From Liolophura sinensis (taxonomy: Eukaryota; Mollusca; Polyplacophora; Chitonida; Chitonidae): 64,000 nt of DNA. Location of the stretch: the NCBI RefSeq assembly GCF_032854445.1, contig NC_088296.1, forward strand, positions 5,810,435-5,874,434, given 5' to 3'. Below the pieces are notes generated by a model. The model did no database searches and was not told the origin of the DNA. It was given only the letters and a program-made list of their open reading frames with translations. Each line of letters opens with the position of its first letter. Position 1 is the stretch's first letter. The translations under genes and the position numbers were made by a program. Of this stretch, positions 11,501 through 26,500 are shown piece by piece.

Positions 11501-14500
11501 GACGTAAATGCATGCAGCCCACACGATCATTAGCACCAAGACTTAGGAAGAATTAGGTACAAAGAATGCATTGGATAAGATAAAAAAAATGTATTGATGT
11601 TAACTGCTTACTTGAGGATAATCCAAGGCTGTGTAGTACAGCCTAAAGCCGATATGATCCTTTCTTGCTCGTCGCTCTCGTTGGACTTCTGGTACATCTG
11701 GACTGCGAAGTCCCATTCCTGCAGGTCACCGTGAGCTATAGCGGTACAGTACACCACATCTCTATAGTTCATCGGTACTCTGTCAACAAGATGAAACAGA
11801 AGTGGAATCTTTACACAGTTATAGCGGTACAGTACACCACATCTCTATAGTTCACCGGTACTCTGTCAACACGGTAAAAACAAAGGAACAGAATTATCAC
11901 ACAGTTATAGTGGTACAGTACACTACATCTCTATAGTCCAATGATTCACTGTTAACACGGTAAAACAGAGGCACAGATTTACTACACAGTTATAGCGGTA
12001 CCGTACAACACATCTCTATAGTTCAACGGTTGACTGTTAACACTGTAAAAACAGAGGCATATAGTTATTACACAGTTATAGCGGTACAGTACACCACATC
12101 TTTGTAGTTCAACGGTTGACTGTTAACACGGTAAAAACAGAGGCATAGATTTACTACACAGTTATAACGGTACAAAACACCACATCTCTATAGTTCACCG
12201 GTACACTGTCAACACGGTAAAAACAGAGGCATAGAATTATTCCACCGTTATAGCGGTACAGTACACCACATCTCTATAGTTCAACGATTCACTGTTAACA
12301 CGGTAAAACAGAGGCATAGATTTACTACACAGTTATAGCGGTACAGTACACCACATCTCTGTAGTTCGCCTGTTCATTGTCAAAACGGTAATGCAGATAT
12401 GCAAAATTAGTACACAGTTACAGTGGTACAGTTCAGGCCTCTCCAGCTTGTATCATGTCTAACTCGTACTTCAATCAAGTACAGAGTGATCCAGATTTTC
12501 AAAGAGAACAGACAAAGTACAATATTCCACTACACGGGAGATAAACCCACCCAACGTGCTCTGGTACACTTCACACCTCACAACACTCGAATAACAACTA
12601 AAAAATCAAAATGGGAGTCAAATGGTCAAAAGTGAGTGTCATGTCTTCACTATAATCTCTTCCACTACGCAAATCTCAAATCAAATATCAAATCAAATCT
12701 CAGATTAAAATGGTTTCTAAGTATGACAGACAAACAACCAAACCCATTTATACATCTACATTATTAAAAGTCAGGAAGAATAGCCTGTGCCAGAACGTTC
12801 TTCTGCAGGCTAGTCAAACTGTTGTGTGCTGAAGTGAACAAGCTTTACAAAAGCATGCAACTCCACAAAAGCCCAATTACAAAAGCCACAACCAAGGCCC
12901 TAGAAGTCAAGGTACCCCTGTGTAACAATTACTCAGTATTAATGCATCAAAACCAAGCCAATTAATACACAGATGGATAGCGGTACAGTACACAACATCC
13001 CTTATGTACCCACTACATTAGGTAGAAACACTTGTATGCTGGACATACGATTCTCTATTAGGCTTGTTCATATGTTCATGAAAACAGAAGGCATGATCAC
13101 AGTGCTGATTTAATGTTGTATCGACTTTGACGACAAGTATGTGAATGCTTCTGTATTGCAACAACTCGTCAGACCGGGGCCTCACAACTCGTCAGATTAG
13201 GGCCTCACAACTCGTCAGATTGGGGCCTCACAACTCGCCAGATTGGGGCCTCACCACTGGTCAGACTGGGGCCTCACAACCCGTCAGGTTGGGGTCTCAC
13301 AAATCGTCAGATTGGGGCCTCACAGCTCGCCAGATTGGGGCCTCACAACTCTTCAGAATAGGGTCTCACAACTCGCCAGATTGGGGCCTCAGAACTTGAC
13401 AGATTGGGGCCTCACAACTCGACAGATTGGGGCCTCACAACTCGACAGATTGGAGCCTCACAACTCGACAGATTGGGGCCTCACAACTAGTCAGATTGTG
13501 GCCTCACAGCTCGCCAGATTGGGGTCTCACAACTCCTCAGAATGGGGTCTCACAACTCGCCAGATTGGGGCCTCACAACTCGACAGATTGGGGCCTCACA
13601 ACTCGACAGATTGGGGTATCACAACTCCTCAGAATGTGGTCTCACAACTCGACAGATTGGGGCCTCAGAACTCGACAGATTGGGGCCTCAGAACTCGACA
13701 GATTGGGGCCTCACAACTCGACAGATTGGGGCCTCACAACTCGACAGATTGGGGCATCAGAATAAGCAGAACATTTTAACTTATATCATGTATATGGCGG
13801 CCTGTGTTATGGGTTTATTAAGTCGGTGTATCCTTGACTAAGATAATTTATGAAGAACTTGCCAAACATGATATAGGAAGTTTTGCAGTGATGTCATAGC
13901 TGCTCTGAGCCAATCATCAACACAGCCTTTGGTCACATAATCAGCATACTGAACGTCATAAAACACCAATCAGATGAATAAATAGAATACGCAATGGAGC
14001 AATTTCAACTAAGGAGTGATGACCTATAATAAAGTGCTAATTGCTTTTTTAATACAAAATGAAAACTTTAGCCTTAAGGTAAGATGTATTTTCCGGAATG
14101 GGTAATCTGAATGTGTATAGCCTTCAAGTATGACAGTTTCATTTGTCCATGTGTACCTGAGCATTAAGAAATGGGCAATATTCAAAAATGGGCAATAGTA
14201 AGAAATTCAGAGAATTTCGCGCATTTTGCCCCATTTTATTTATCACTACGTTCTCCTTGTGAAGATGCTCGAAGCTACGAATACTGACAAACAACTCACG
14301 GGTTAACTGTGTCATCTTTCATCCAGGCGGAGAAAAGCTTTTTCGCCTTCGTCACACATTCTGGTATGCCATAGTGACACGCCTGCGTCAATATCAGGTT
14401 CTGAAACAAACTATAATCCATACTCCTTACAGCGCATGCGCCGCACTCTACCTTCGCTTGCATCACTGTCACCACCAGTAAATTTTGCATATAAGTCTTG

Positions 14501-17500
14501 GGCAAAGCCGAGGGCACTCGGATAACGGTAAGATATTTGTATACCAGCCGTCAACCAATAATCGCAAGGCCAATTCCCAAAGTGACGTTTAACACAAGCA
14601 ACCAAAGAGCTAAGAAAGTATATGACGTTCAAAGTTAGGACGAAATCATGCAAAAATAAGAGTTTAACCGGTGTCAATGACGAAACCAGGAACAGATGAC
14701 AAACACGAATGTAAGTGATCCTTTGTCTGGTGGTATAAGCATACCCATGTATATATTTATTAACTGTGATCAGAACACATCATTTGGAGTAATTCTAGAC
14801 AAGTGACATCTACTAAATTAACATTAATACCACTAATTCTGCTAGAGGTGCTAGAGGCCTGGAAAGTTGATTCTGTTTAAGCGTTTACATAAATAGTTAA
14901 GGTAAACATAACTGAGGTTTTACGGTGTCCGAATAGGCTGGTTTCATCGCTTACGTGGGACTATTCATCAACTAGCACATTGTCGCCTCTGCACTATATC
15001 TTTTTGTTTTACTCCCCATGCTGTGGTTTTATGCATCCTATTAATACTTAATATATGTGCAGTCTTCTAAGCTAAGGTGAGCACTACTGACATCTAAAGC
15101 AATTAATATCGATGAATGCAGACTGCAGGTCTTCGTGAGGATATAAATGACGGGGCTACGTAATCGCGCTATAAATGCAAACGTCAAACTTGTCTTGTGG
15201 TGGCAGTGATGTAGAGCTAGCGTAGTTAGCTTTAAAAGAAACGATAACAAATAATATAACTTCAGTTATTTCAAAAGAGACGTAGAAACAGGCCGAAAAG
15301 GCCATGGACATTATTTTCTGACGTGCTTAGTAACTCTATTCATCAACTTTTAATGACGAATTTTTAAGAGGCAATAAGATTAGCCATGTTAGAGCAACGG
15401 GAAACACGATGTCGCGTCCCGCGGTATCCCACCATCATAGAAGTAAAAAGTAAAACAGAGCCCGGATGAAGTTAGCGGAAACAGCAGCGTTCTTGGGCTA
15501 TAGAAATAACTCTCGCCTGATTGGTTACAACTGATAACATGGCGTGGCTGTCGATTGCCTCAATGTAGGGTAAAAGATTTTGTTTTCTTTCAACTGCGAA
15601 ATCACGGTTGTGCTACGGGCACAAAAACAAAAGGTTATGCTTTTTACATATAATTTATAATTTATCGATGCATATATATAGATTTGGTCTAGTGTTGACC
15701 CAATCACCACTTCCGTTTTATTCTGTGAATAATATTGTCTAAAGAATTCTATGCCCGCCATTTTTCATGTTTCTGGTGTACATGTCCGTGTTTTATATGA
15801 AAATAATTCCGACTGTCTAACGTTTGAGCAGGTACGAGTTATACTGAAAAGTTTGAAAGTCTTGTCAAGCGGATACAAGGTATCACGTAGTGATAAGAGT
15901 GCGAGTGATGTCCCCTTGATATTACTAAGTACCGATCCCAACTGATGACATTGAAAGATCCCTATTTTGATCGAAAACATACGTCAAAATTTTGATGACT
16001 ACTTTCTCACAAGGCGGGCAAGGTAAAAATTTTAGATTGATAGCTTGGAACTCTTGCGCGGAAGCTAAACCTTGTGGTGGGTCAAAGCCAAATTAGATGG
16101 TTACATATTTAAGATTATCCCACAAACAGGCATCTACGAGTGTGAAAACATATACGAACTATTTAATTTGTAACACTGTTTGTCATTGAATTCTGTCATA
16201 CTATAGTTGTTACGGGCAAAAGAAGAAAAAAAATTATGACATTTCATCTCAGGACAAGTTGATATTCTCCAGGTTACATACAGCGTTGGCGGCCAATGTA
16301 TTTGTGTCATCGGTACAACGTGAAACACGTATAAAATAATTAAACAAACATTTGTGTCATTGTAATTCAAGGCCTTTGTCCAGCACTTTCCGCTGCTACT
16401 GCCAGTTCTAGGGGAGGATGCTACTTTTGTTATTCCTGCTGTTTTTGTTGTTGTTGGACTTGGTGTTTTTCGAGTTCCTGATTGCTGGGTGTATTTTTGA
16501 AATGCGCATATGCAGTTGCATTCGAGGGAGCACGTATTGGTATAAGTTGTAAATATGTGCAGTACAGACGCTCGATTGCTACTCACGAGTCTAAATGATT
16601 TTGTTTGTTTCCCCAGCCAGTTTTGAAATACTGTCTTCGAAGGAGTGACCTCATAAACATCTGCAAAAAGAAACTAGTTTGTCACAACAGAAAGTATTAA
16701 AATTACAATTGCTGTCATTTTTTTGTTCTCACGCGCCAAAGGAAAAGGCACAAATCCATCAAGAAGTCACCAATAACACAACAAATTTATCTAAAAGAAC
16801 GTTATATGCCAAAATAATTTGATTATATAATGTCATAATAACATAATACAAGACAATAAAATTCATATTTAATTCCATTTAGAGAAAAAGATTAACTAAG
16901 ATTTCAAACAAATTAAACCTACAACACAGAACGCAGTCAGAAACCAAGCAGGGATCCGGGGTAAACCCACGGCAATCTGCAGGTGGCTGTCAGACCTTCC
17001 CACGTACAAAACAACTCGAAAATAAAAAACAAAACAAAAAAAACAAGGTACACGAGAAATATGTCGATTTGGATAAGTATCTGTATTTGTAGTGAAGTGC
17101 CAGATACAAACAACCGACCTTTGGCAAGCTACTGACGAATTTACCCCATGTAATGTACAGATATACACACCATGGTACTGACGAATTTCCCCCGGTGTGG
17201 TGTACAGATATGCACACCAAGCTACTGACGAATTTCCCCCGATGTAACGTACAGATATACACACCATGCTACTGACGAATTTTCCCCCATGCAATGTACA
17301 GACACACACACCATGCTACTGACGAATTTACCCCCATGTAATGTACAGATATACACACCATGCTACTGACGAATTTTCCCCATTTAATGTACAGATATAC
17401 ATTCCATGCTACTGACGAATTTACCCCCATGTAGTGTACAGATATACACTCCATGCTACTGACGAATTTCCCCCATGTGATGTACAGATATACACACCAT

Positions 17501-20500
17501 ATCGCTGGAAGACAAGGGGAATTCATTGAATGTTAGACAGAGCAAACGATCACAAGAGTTAATTGTCACCAAGATCCCAAAAGCCGCGAATTGACAGATG
17601 ACCTGTCCAAGGTCGGATTTGAACCCGCACCTGGTGTATCCTGATGATTGAATGACAAGCACCTTAATTTCTTGACCACGGCCCGCTCCTTCCTAGCTAG
17701 ATAGTACTTGGATTGTCTGAAGGGGCAACTATGCTAAATAGTTAAAAACCATGATCACCCTTACCTGGAAAGAAGGATACAGAGTTGTTTGAGACAGCAT
17801 GTGGCACGCATACTGAAACTCCGAGACAACTGCTCGCCAGGGGATGTAACTCTCTTCGGCCTGCAGATATTGTGAAGCATTCAAAGCAGTCTCGGCGTCA
17901 AGTAATCCAGACCTTGCAATAAGACACACAAGCATTCTACAGCATGGCAAAAAGTAACACAAGCCAGCTAATCAAATATTAGCCATATCAAAATATCATA
18001 TCGTACTGTATGGACGAAGTGAAGTTTCAGTTGGGCCGCACCAAGTTACCCCCTGGAGATCATTCTCTCGTTTGATAGGTGCGTTTTTAAGATTAAGCTG
18101 TGGTTAGGTGGGGCGCCAGAAAACGGGTAATGACAAGTTTCAGTGTTAAAGAGGCAGAAGGTAGTTGACGATCTAGAGCACGTTAATCCAGTTGGAGGTA
18201 ATTTAAAAATCTTGGCTCTAATCCAATACAAAAGACAGGTTCCGTCAAATATATATATTCTACCTAAACTGAAAATCCTCAAGTTTTAAGATCATTTAAG
18301 ATCTCTTGACATTTCTGAGACTCTCAAACGCTGGTATCTTGTTTTTTCACATTCTGTTGCCTAGAAAATATTTTTCGCTGTCGTGACATAACCTACATAC
18401 GGCATGATTTAATAGGCGAGGTCCCAATTCTCGTAGTTTCATGAATCTAAAACTAATTTTGCGTTACGTGATAGTCACTGTTGTATTCAAAGGGAAGTAA
18501 TTCAAAGCCCGCCCATTCAGAATATTTAGCTGTGTTAAAAGGGGGGAAAGTGTCACAAGACGAAAACGACCCCCCCTCCAAAAAAAAAGGTGCAAAACGG
18601 AAATAATTTTGTTGAAAATATATCAAAAGGACTGGAAGAAAATTTATTCTATAACTTGAAATGGTACCAAGTTATAAATATATACGATGGATGGTACACA
18701 TTAAATTAGATGACAACAAGTAATTTGATGAGCTGATTTTAAGTACAAAGATGGTGGGAATAAAGCCCAATGGACTTGTTCTGTCCCGCTGAAACACTGG
18801 TATATCAATGAACAATATTATAATAATGGCGGGGCCTCCGTGGCTCAGTTGGTTAGCGCGCTAGCGCAGCGTAATGACCCAGGAGTCTCTCACCAATGCG
18901 GTCGCTGTGAGTTCAAGTCCAGCTCATGGTGGCTTCCTCTCCGGCCGTATGTGGGAAGGTCTGACAGCAACCTGCGGATGGTCGTGGGTTTCCTCTGGGC
19001 TGTGCTCGGTTTCCGCCCACCATAATGCTGGCCGCCGTCGTATAAGTGAAATATTCTTGAGTACGGCGTAAAACACTAATCAAATAAATAAATAAAATAA
19101 ATACAATAATGGTGAATAATGTAGTATACATTTCCTAGAGTGAGCAGTAAATTGGCTTAATTGCCAGTACATATTAACAATGTGTTTCAGATCGTTTGGT
19201 TGAGAAGATATTCCCTTGAATGTGACTGGATAATTTGGAATGAATGATGCAGTCTATTCCATTCGCCAGGACCAGAGAACCTTTAGACATTATTTCCCAG
19301 AACAATCAAACTATATGATCGATGCAAATTTAAATGCCGGATCCTTGTAGATAAGTGGTGGGTATCAGACCGTTTGCGGAACAACTGACGTAGTAATAAA
19401 AGAAGGAAGTCGTTATTGTACATGAACTTGGGACAAAGGACAAGGCATGAGAAGAGGTTGATATTGGCAAGATAAAGTATTTTGTAAGACTTGAAAATAG
19501 GGGCTTTACCGCCAAGTCGGTGTGATGCGGATATAACACTGAGAGCACGCTCAATTCGGTTTTATGCGGATATAACACCGAGAGCACGCTCATTTCGGTG
19601 TGATGCGGATACAACACCGAGAGCACGCTCAATTCGGTGTGATGGGGATATAACACCGAGAGCACGCTCAATTCGGTGTGATGGGGATATATGACCGAAG
19701 CACGCTTTTGAAGAAGCAATAGCCGTTTCAGGTGTGTGGTGTACGCATTTACCCACAGGGGATTAGTATACGACAAATAAAGGTATATGAGAGAATAGTG
19801 GGGAATAAGCAATGTTTTCTTATTTACTGAGTCTCCGTGGCTCATTTGGGTAGTGCGCTAGCGGAGTGTATGACCGAGGAGCCCGTCACCAATGCGGTCG
19901 CTGTGAGTTCATCTTATGCTAGCTTCCTCACCGACCGTAAGTCGGAAGGCCTTGCAGCAACCTGTAGATGGTCGTGAGTTTCCCCATAATGCTGGCCGCC
20001 GTCGTATAAGTGAAATATTCTTGAATACGGCATAAAACACCAATCTAATAAATAAATGAACAAATATTTATATGAAACAAGACAAGGCTTGCGTCGTCAG
20101 TAAATAAGATAAACTTCAGTAATTCGGGTTACGCTGTGATACCATTTATATAAAATCAAGAAAAGAACAGGTCCATGTACAGGACCATGTACACTAGGGA
20201 TCTAGTACAAGACCGAATACCCTCATAGTTTACAACCTCGGTGCGGGCTGAAATGTATCTCACAAACCACTTATTTATTTATTTATTGATTTAGTTATTG
20301 ATTGATTTATTTATTTGATTGGTGTTTTAAACCGTACTCAAGAATATTTCATTAAACCACTTATTAGTCAAAAGGGAATAACTTGAAGGCAAAAAAATCC
20401 ACACAAAAAATGAAGTATACACCAGATGAAAGACCAATAAAAACAGTCCAGGGAAAAAGATGGATATAGTTTTTCTTGGAATTTTTCTAATCGAGTAAAA

Positions 20501-23500
20501 TTGTGTTAATAGAACAGGTTCTACGGTTGTCTGTTGTGACCCAGAAGTTATCAATTACGTCATATTTATACTTTTTGCCTGAAATAATTCGTTTTGTTTC
20601 ACAGTCAAATCGGCGGATGCATTCATAGATCTATATGTATATTCATTTTGAATGATTAAACATAGCAGTTTAGTGTGTTTTAAGTAGCAAAAAACCTTAT
20701 GTGACGTCACTGGCCCCATTGTGATCAGAAAAGATTTTTTTTTTTTTTTGATTGGTGTTTTACGCCGTACTTAAGAATATTTCACTTATACGACGGCGGC
20801 CAGCATTATGGTGGGTGGAAACCGGGCAGAGCCGGGGGGAAACCTAAGACCATTCGCAGGTTGCTGGCAGACCTTCCCACGTACGGCCGTAGAGGAAGGC
20901 AGCTTGAGCTGGTCTTGAACTCACAGCGACCGCATTGGTGAGAGGCTTCTGGGTCATTACGCTGCGCTAGCGCGCTAACCGACTGAGCCACGGAGGTCCC
21001 CGATCAGAAAATACCACCATAGAATACAATACCCAAATGCTTTAACAAACTGTACAAAAAAAATAAGTCCAACTATTTTCCTGGACAGATTTTAATGATC
21101 TTTCATCTGATAATGCTTCATTTTAGTTTTTTCTTTGCATTGAATGCGCAGTTCAGGATGTGGCATGATATATAAAACTACAACAATACCTCATCAGCTT
21201 CTTTCTTAGTGCTTAAAAATGGCTTTAAACTACAGTTTTCCTAAGTCAGTGGTCAGTACAGTCAGACCGGGAATTAAGTAGCATACCGCGGTGATGTCAA
21301 CAGTAATAGTTGGCAAAAAAAGCTTTGTTGAGGGGAGAGCCCGAATTCGGGAGACTAAGTTGGTTCCACGTTCCCAGTATGTTTATCAATGACGTCATTT
21401 CCGCACATTTCCCACCAGTGACGGAAAATATGTATAGTAAGAGATTGGTTGCTAAGAAACACAAATATCCCTAAAAATGAAGAAAAATCTCCTTTTTGGC
21501 ATATCTTTCCTCATTTTCGTTAAAGTCATGTTCTTTGTTTTGTAGTACATTTCATGTATCTTTTAAAAATAAATGCTACAGCTAATATAACTACTATTTC
21601 TGTATTAGAATTTTCCCAACGGAGTATAGTATTTTAAAATATCAGAAACGTAGTTTGTGGGTGAGTGAGTGCTTGGGGTTTAACGTCGTACTCAACAATT
21701 TTTCAGTCATATGACGAGAAAGTAATCCTTAGGGTGCATGTACCTCTTTGCTGCAGAACGGATTTCCACCGCTCTTTTATTTTGTGCAGCTTACCGAAGG
21801 CAAGTAAGCCGCCCCACCCGAGCCATTATACTGATACGGGTCAACCAGTCGTTGGTCTATCTATCTTCATGCTGAACGCTAAGCCAGGAAGTTACAACTT
21901 CCTCTATTAAAATCTTAGGTGTGACTCGATCAAGGATTGTTCCTGGATCTACCGCTCTCGAAGTGGACGCTCTACCAACTGTGCTATCCGGGCCAGTTTA
22001 ACACTTGTTGTTTGTTGGGAATCAGAAGGCATCATTGGCGTCATATACATGTACGTATATTTTCCCTTAAAATTAAGGCCCATTCCCCGAATGCATTCAT
22101 AGCTCTATATAAACGTGCTTTTATAATGCAGTAGTCTAACACATCGTGAGAGATAATGGCCTGGTTAGAAGTCACCAGTCGAAATATAGCCAAGAAGAAA
22201 TCGATGGTCGAAAATTACGATGTTTAGCCGTTTTCCTTAGCGGAGTTTTATCCTGATCTACATAGATCTTCGCTGATTTTTATGTAGGTCGAAGTCGTTC
22301 TAGCCATAGCTAAAACGGCTTTTAGCGCCAGGGGTAGATGCACAAGAGGCAATCAAAAGGCGGAGCCCGTTCCGTCCCCCTGGCGGGTCCCCTCCCCCAA
22401 CCATGTTCAGTCTTCACGTAAACACTTACATAAACTTGGGGCAATGTACGCCGAAGCGTGTCTGCCTACATAAACAATCATGTACGCCGGACGGCGTACA
22501 TGGATGCACGTGGAATAACCCCACAGCTTGTCCTATAACTGCACAGAGATCAGCGTATATAATATTCACTGTTGTAAGCTTGTGTTAGCTTAGGCCACCA
22601 AGTGCACAAGTCTATCTATATACCGGGATGTTTACACAGTCGCAGGCATACGCACACCCTCGATTCACCTATATCCGGTATTGCACAACAGACCACAACT
22701 TGCTATTTTTATTTCGAGGATTACAACTAGCAATTGGGCATGGGCGCCTAGCATAGCCAAGCAGCTACAAACAACAGCCAAGCAAAACCAAGCAAAATCA
22801 AGCAGCTAGAAAGCAAAAATGCGCAGTAGACGAGACTTTTTTGGGTTGGGTACCAGAACGCAACATGGAGCCCCAAGGAAGCGGAAGTTGGCAAAAGCAG
22901 CAAAAGAGAGCCCACTAGCAAGCGGAAACGAGCGAGAACGCCATACAGCCCGCTGTCAGGCACAAGACAGACCCTCGGTCCCAAACTCGAAGCTTTTGGT
23001 CGGCTTCTTTATAGAGGCAAGCACGCTAGAGAACAGCTCCGAATTGGAGTCAAGCGTGGTGGGTGTATAGCCAGGCACCATGTATCCAGTCCGCAGACGA
23101 GGGCAGACCCGTTCGAGCTGTTCCAAAACCAGGCTTCGTCCTCAAAGCAGGAGTGGACCTCAATCGAAGCCCTTTTGCTTTGTCACAGGCTTCGATAAAA
23201 GCCAGGCGGTCTTTTTTCTTCTGCGGGGTAGTCCGCTCCTCGCCCAGACGGCAGAGTTTGGGAGCACGTTATCGCCACAGCGCCTCGACCCCTCCCAGGG
23301 GTCCACCTCTTTCTCGAGAAAGAAGCCGTGTGTTGGCGTTTTCACGTCCGTTGCTGACTTTTTGCCTTCGTCGGTTGGGACTAGGACGAGGATGGTTCTT
23401 ATGTATATATATTTCGACGCCCTGGTCGAGGCGAAGCGTGTGCAGGTGTATTCCCAAGCGCCAAGTCGGATGCTTTCATTGTGTCCATTTGGCTTCGGTG

Positions 23501-26500
23501 GTGGGGCATCCAGCAGAGCGGTTTGAGTCTCCAAGCGTTGGCGCTTTGGCCTGCTTCGGCCAAGGCTTGTAGGGTGTCCTTTGGGGGACTGGGGCAATGG
23601 CGACGAGTCATCCAGGCAATTGGTTCCAGGTGATGTGGTAACCCTCCTTTGTATGGAAGAGCCTGTTCAGCTCTACCACGATCTCCAGCCCGGCGCGCCT
23701 TCCTGTTACAAGTGGAGGGAGCCAGAAGAGCGTCTTGTGCCAGCTGGATTTTTCGGCTTCAATGTCTTCGGCGCACCCTTCCAGCACTCGCTCTAGGCCC
23801 TTCGTTGCCCACGCAGCCTTTGTTGTGGTTTCGTCGCCCTCTGTGCACTGCAAGACAGCCAGGGGGCTTCTGGAGACGTCGCCCGGGCTGTGGTACCTAG
23901 GGACGGTCCATCTGCGGGCCCCGCCTTTTGGTTGTCCATTGTGCATCTACCTCTGGCGCTAGGAGCCATTCTAGCTGTAGCTAGATGTATGTAGCCGATC
24001 GCGCTTTGAAGTACATAGGATTGGCCCAGGTTGAACACAGGCTTGGAGCCTTCAAGGGGACGGAGGGGCTCCCATTCAATTTATAATGAACAGGGCCTGG
24101 GAGCCCCCAGGGAGGACGGAGGGGCTCCCAGCCTGAGGTGTGCCAGAACCGATAGAACATATACTAACGTTTAAGTTGCTTCTCTTACCTTTATGTCTGG
24201 AAAGGGTTCAGTTGTTTTGAATGAGTGAGGGAGTGCTTGGGGTTTAATGTCGTACTTAACAATTTTTCAGTTATGTGACGACGAAAGAATCCTTAGAGTG
24301 TATGTAATGTTCCTCCTTCTAGCACGCTCTTTTATCTGGTGCTACAGGAGTGAGACGACTTTCTGAAGGCAATTAACCCGCACCCCCAAGTCATTATATT
24401 AATACGGGTCAACCAGCCGTTGCACTATCCCCTTAATGCTGAACGTCAAGTAAGTTACAGCTTCCTACTATTTTAAGGTATTGGGTGTGACCTGACCTAG
24501 GAGTGACCCTGGATCTACCAACCCAGTTGTTTCGAATAAAATACTTTATTTCGTCTGAAGTACGGTATGTAAAAATGCACTTTCAAAAACACATTCTCCG
24601 GCCATAAGTGGGAAGGTCTGGCAACAACCTGGGGATGGTTTCCCCTGGGCTCTGTCCGGTTTCCTCCCACCATAATGATTGCCGCCGTCGTATAAGTGAA
24701 ATATTCCTGAGTACGGCGTATTTGAATAAATAAATCAAAAGCACACAGCTTTTGTTATAACGCATTAATCGAACTTTTCAGAAAATGTTAAGTGGCACTA
24801 TGTGTAACGTGGATGAATTAGTGAGTCAAGCGTTGTGTGCGACTGGAAAAATGCTGAACTTTAGGCGAAATACTCTACCTGACAAAATTCCAGACATCAT
24901 TCACAATCTGAGCCCGGTTTTCAACGGAGAAGACCTGAAAAACAGTTTTTGTATTAACAGTATTATCGTTAATAGCAATTACAATTTCTAAATATAGCAC
25001 AGATCCTAGTGCTAAAATTTGGCTGAGATTACTGCGGGTTTCGAACCAGAGACCTCAGAGTCAGGCACCAAATCGCCAACAATACATGTCAACCATCTAG
25101 ACCGCTCGACCAACAGGCCTTCCAAAATAGAAGGTAGTTGACCGGCAGGCTTTACAGCGAATATGCATTACCCTCTGATGATTTTTGTATTATTTAAAGA
25201 AAAAAAAACACATGGTAACAAACAAGACAGTACGAAAAGAGTAAACACTTACTAAAGAATATCGCCTGAAATAAAAATAAAAAACTGATAGTCTGGGAAA
25301 GCGCCTTCTAAACCGAAGATTCGAAAGGCTGCAAATGTGCACTAAGGAATTACAAACTTCCTATTCTGTCAAAAGTGCCTGCCCACGCTGACTTCCGTAC
25401 GTGGGAAGGTCTGCCACTTCCTGTGGATGGTTGTGCTTTTCCCCCGGGTACTGCCCGGTTTCCTCGAATCATAATGATGACCACCGTTGTATTAGTGAAA
25501 TATTCTTGCGTAAGGCGTAAAACAGCAATCTAATAAAAAAAAATGAATCAAAATTTCCTGTAATCTTGCAGCAAATTTCATTGTAAAACGTAGCATTGCA
25601 TTCCGGAGTAAAGTACTGTATAAATTGGTTAGCATGCTTGGGTTGTACTATTACAAAAATAATAATGCATGTTTATAGCTTTGTGTCACAGCAAGGAAAG
25701 ATGTTCGTAAGCAAACTGGTTGTTGTTTTTGCTGTATCATAATTTTACCAGTGTATATATAGGTACTGACGTTGGAATATGACGAATCTGATTGTGAAAT
25801 TCTTATGCTACGACACATGCGCCTTGCTACTTTACCACGTGATCCTCTTTAAGCTGACCAATCAGAGCGTCCCAGTTGTCTGCCTCATAGTTGACCCGGT
25901 AAAACCCGACTTGCCGGACATTGCCGATCACCCAACTGTTATTGCTCCAAACAGGTATGAGTTTACTATCACATATTTCAACTGAAAAGAGTAACCGCCA
26001 ATGTCAGCCATAGAAATACTTCACACATCATGTGGATAATAAGCGAATTATAAAAATTGCACTTTTCACAACCGGTGAAACACAATTCAAACGTAAATTC
26101 CCAAAGACTGGCTTCTTTATATAATAAACCTAGCAACACAATTTCTTAAAATTCAGAACGTAGTACACAACACATTTATGTTTAAAACACTCAAAAAGTC
26201 AGAATTTTATTAAAATATCAAGCTATGAAGCAAAGGATCCAATTTGCTCGCTCACTTGACACATTCCATCACTAGTAATAGTAAAATGATTGAAGTGGAG
26301 TAACTTACCTTCTTCTTCATTCCACCATAGAAGTGTAGTTCGGGAGGTGTTGAAATCTTTTACCAGATTTGTGGTAAAGGTAAAGGGAATGTCCCATTTA
26401 TAGCTAGAACAACAGCAACGAGAAAACTATCACCCCTAAGAGATGAAAACACCCAACCACTTTGTACTGGAGGGGAAATGTCAAATTTATAGCTACAACA

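Noticed and set aside
13160-13765. CRISPR-like array
   Set aside because: Units are contiguous without unique spacers and the genome is eukaryotic.
13145-13841. Plus-strand ORFs rich in [14 protein letters not shown]
   Set aside because: Translation of the 23-bp array.
17570-17700. tRNA gene on the minus strand
   Set aside because: A GGGTTCAAATCC B-box-like motif exists but the rest does not fold as a tRNA; probably a SINE head.
23063-23946. Overlapping ORFs of 112-169 codons as genes
   Set aside because: They overlap on both strands in GC-rich sequence where stop codons are rare; no motif, no splice or start context.
25025-25125. Functional tRNA gene
   Set aside because: A and B boxes are present but no proper acceptor or T stem and the spacing is too long.
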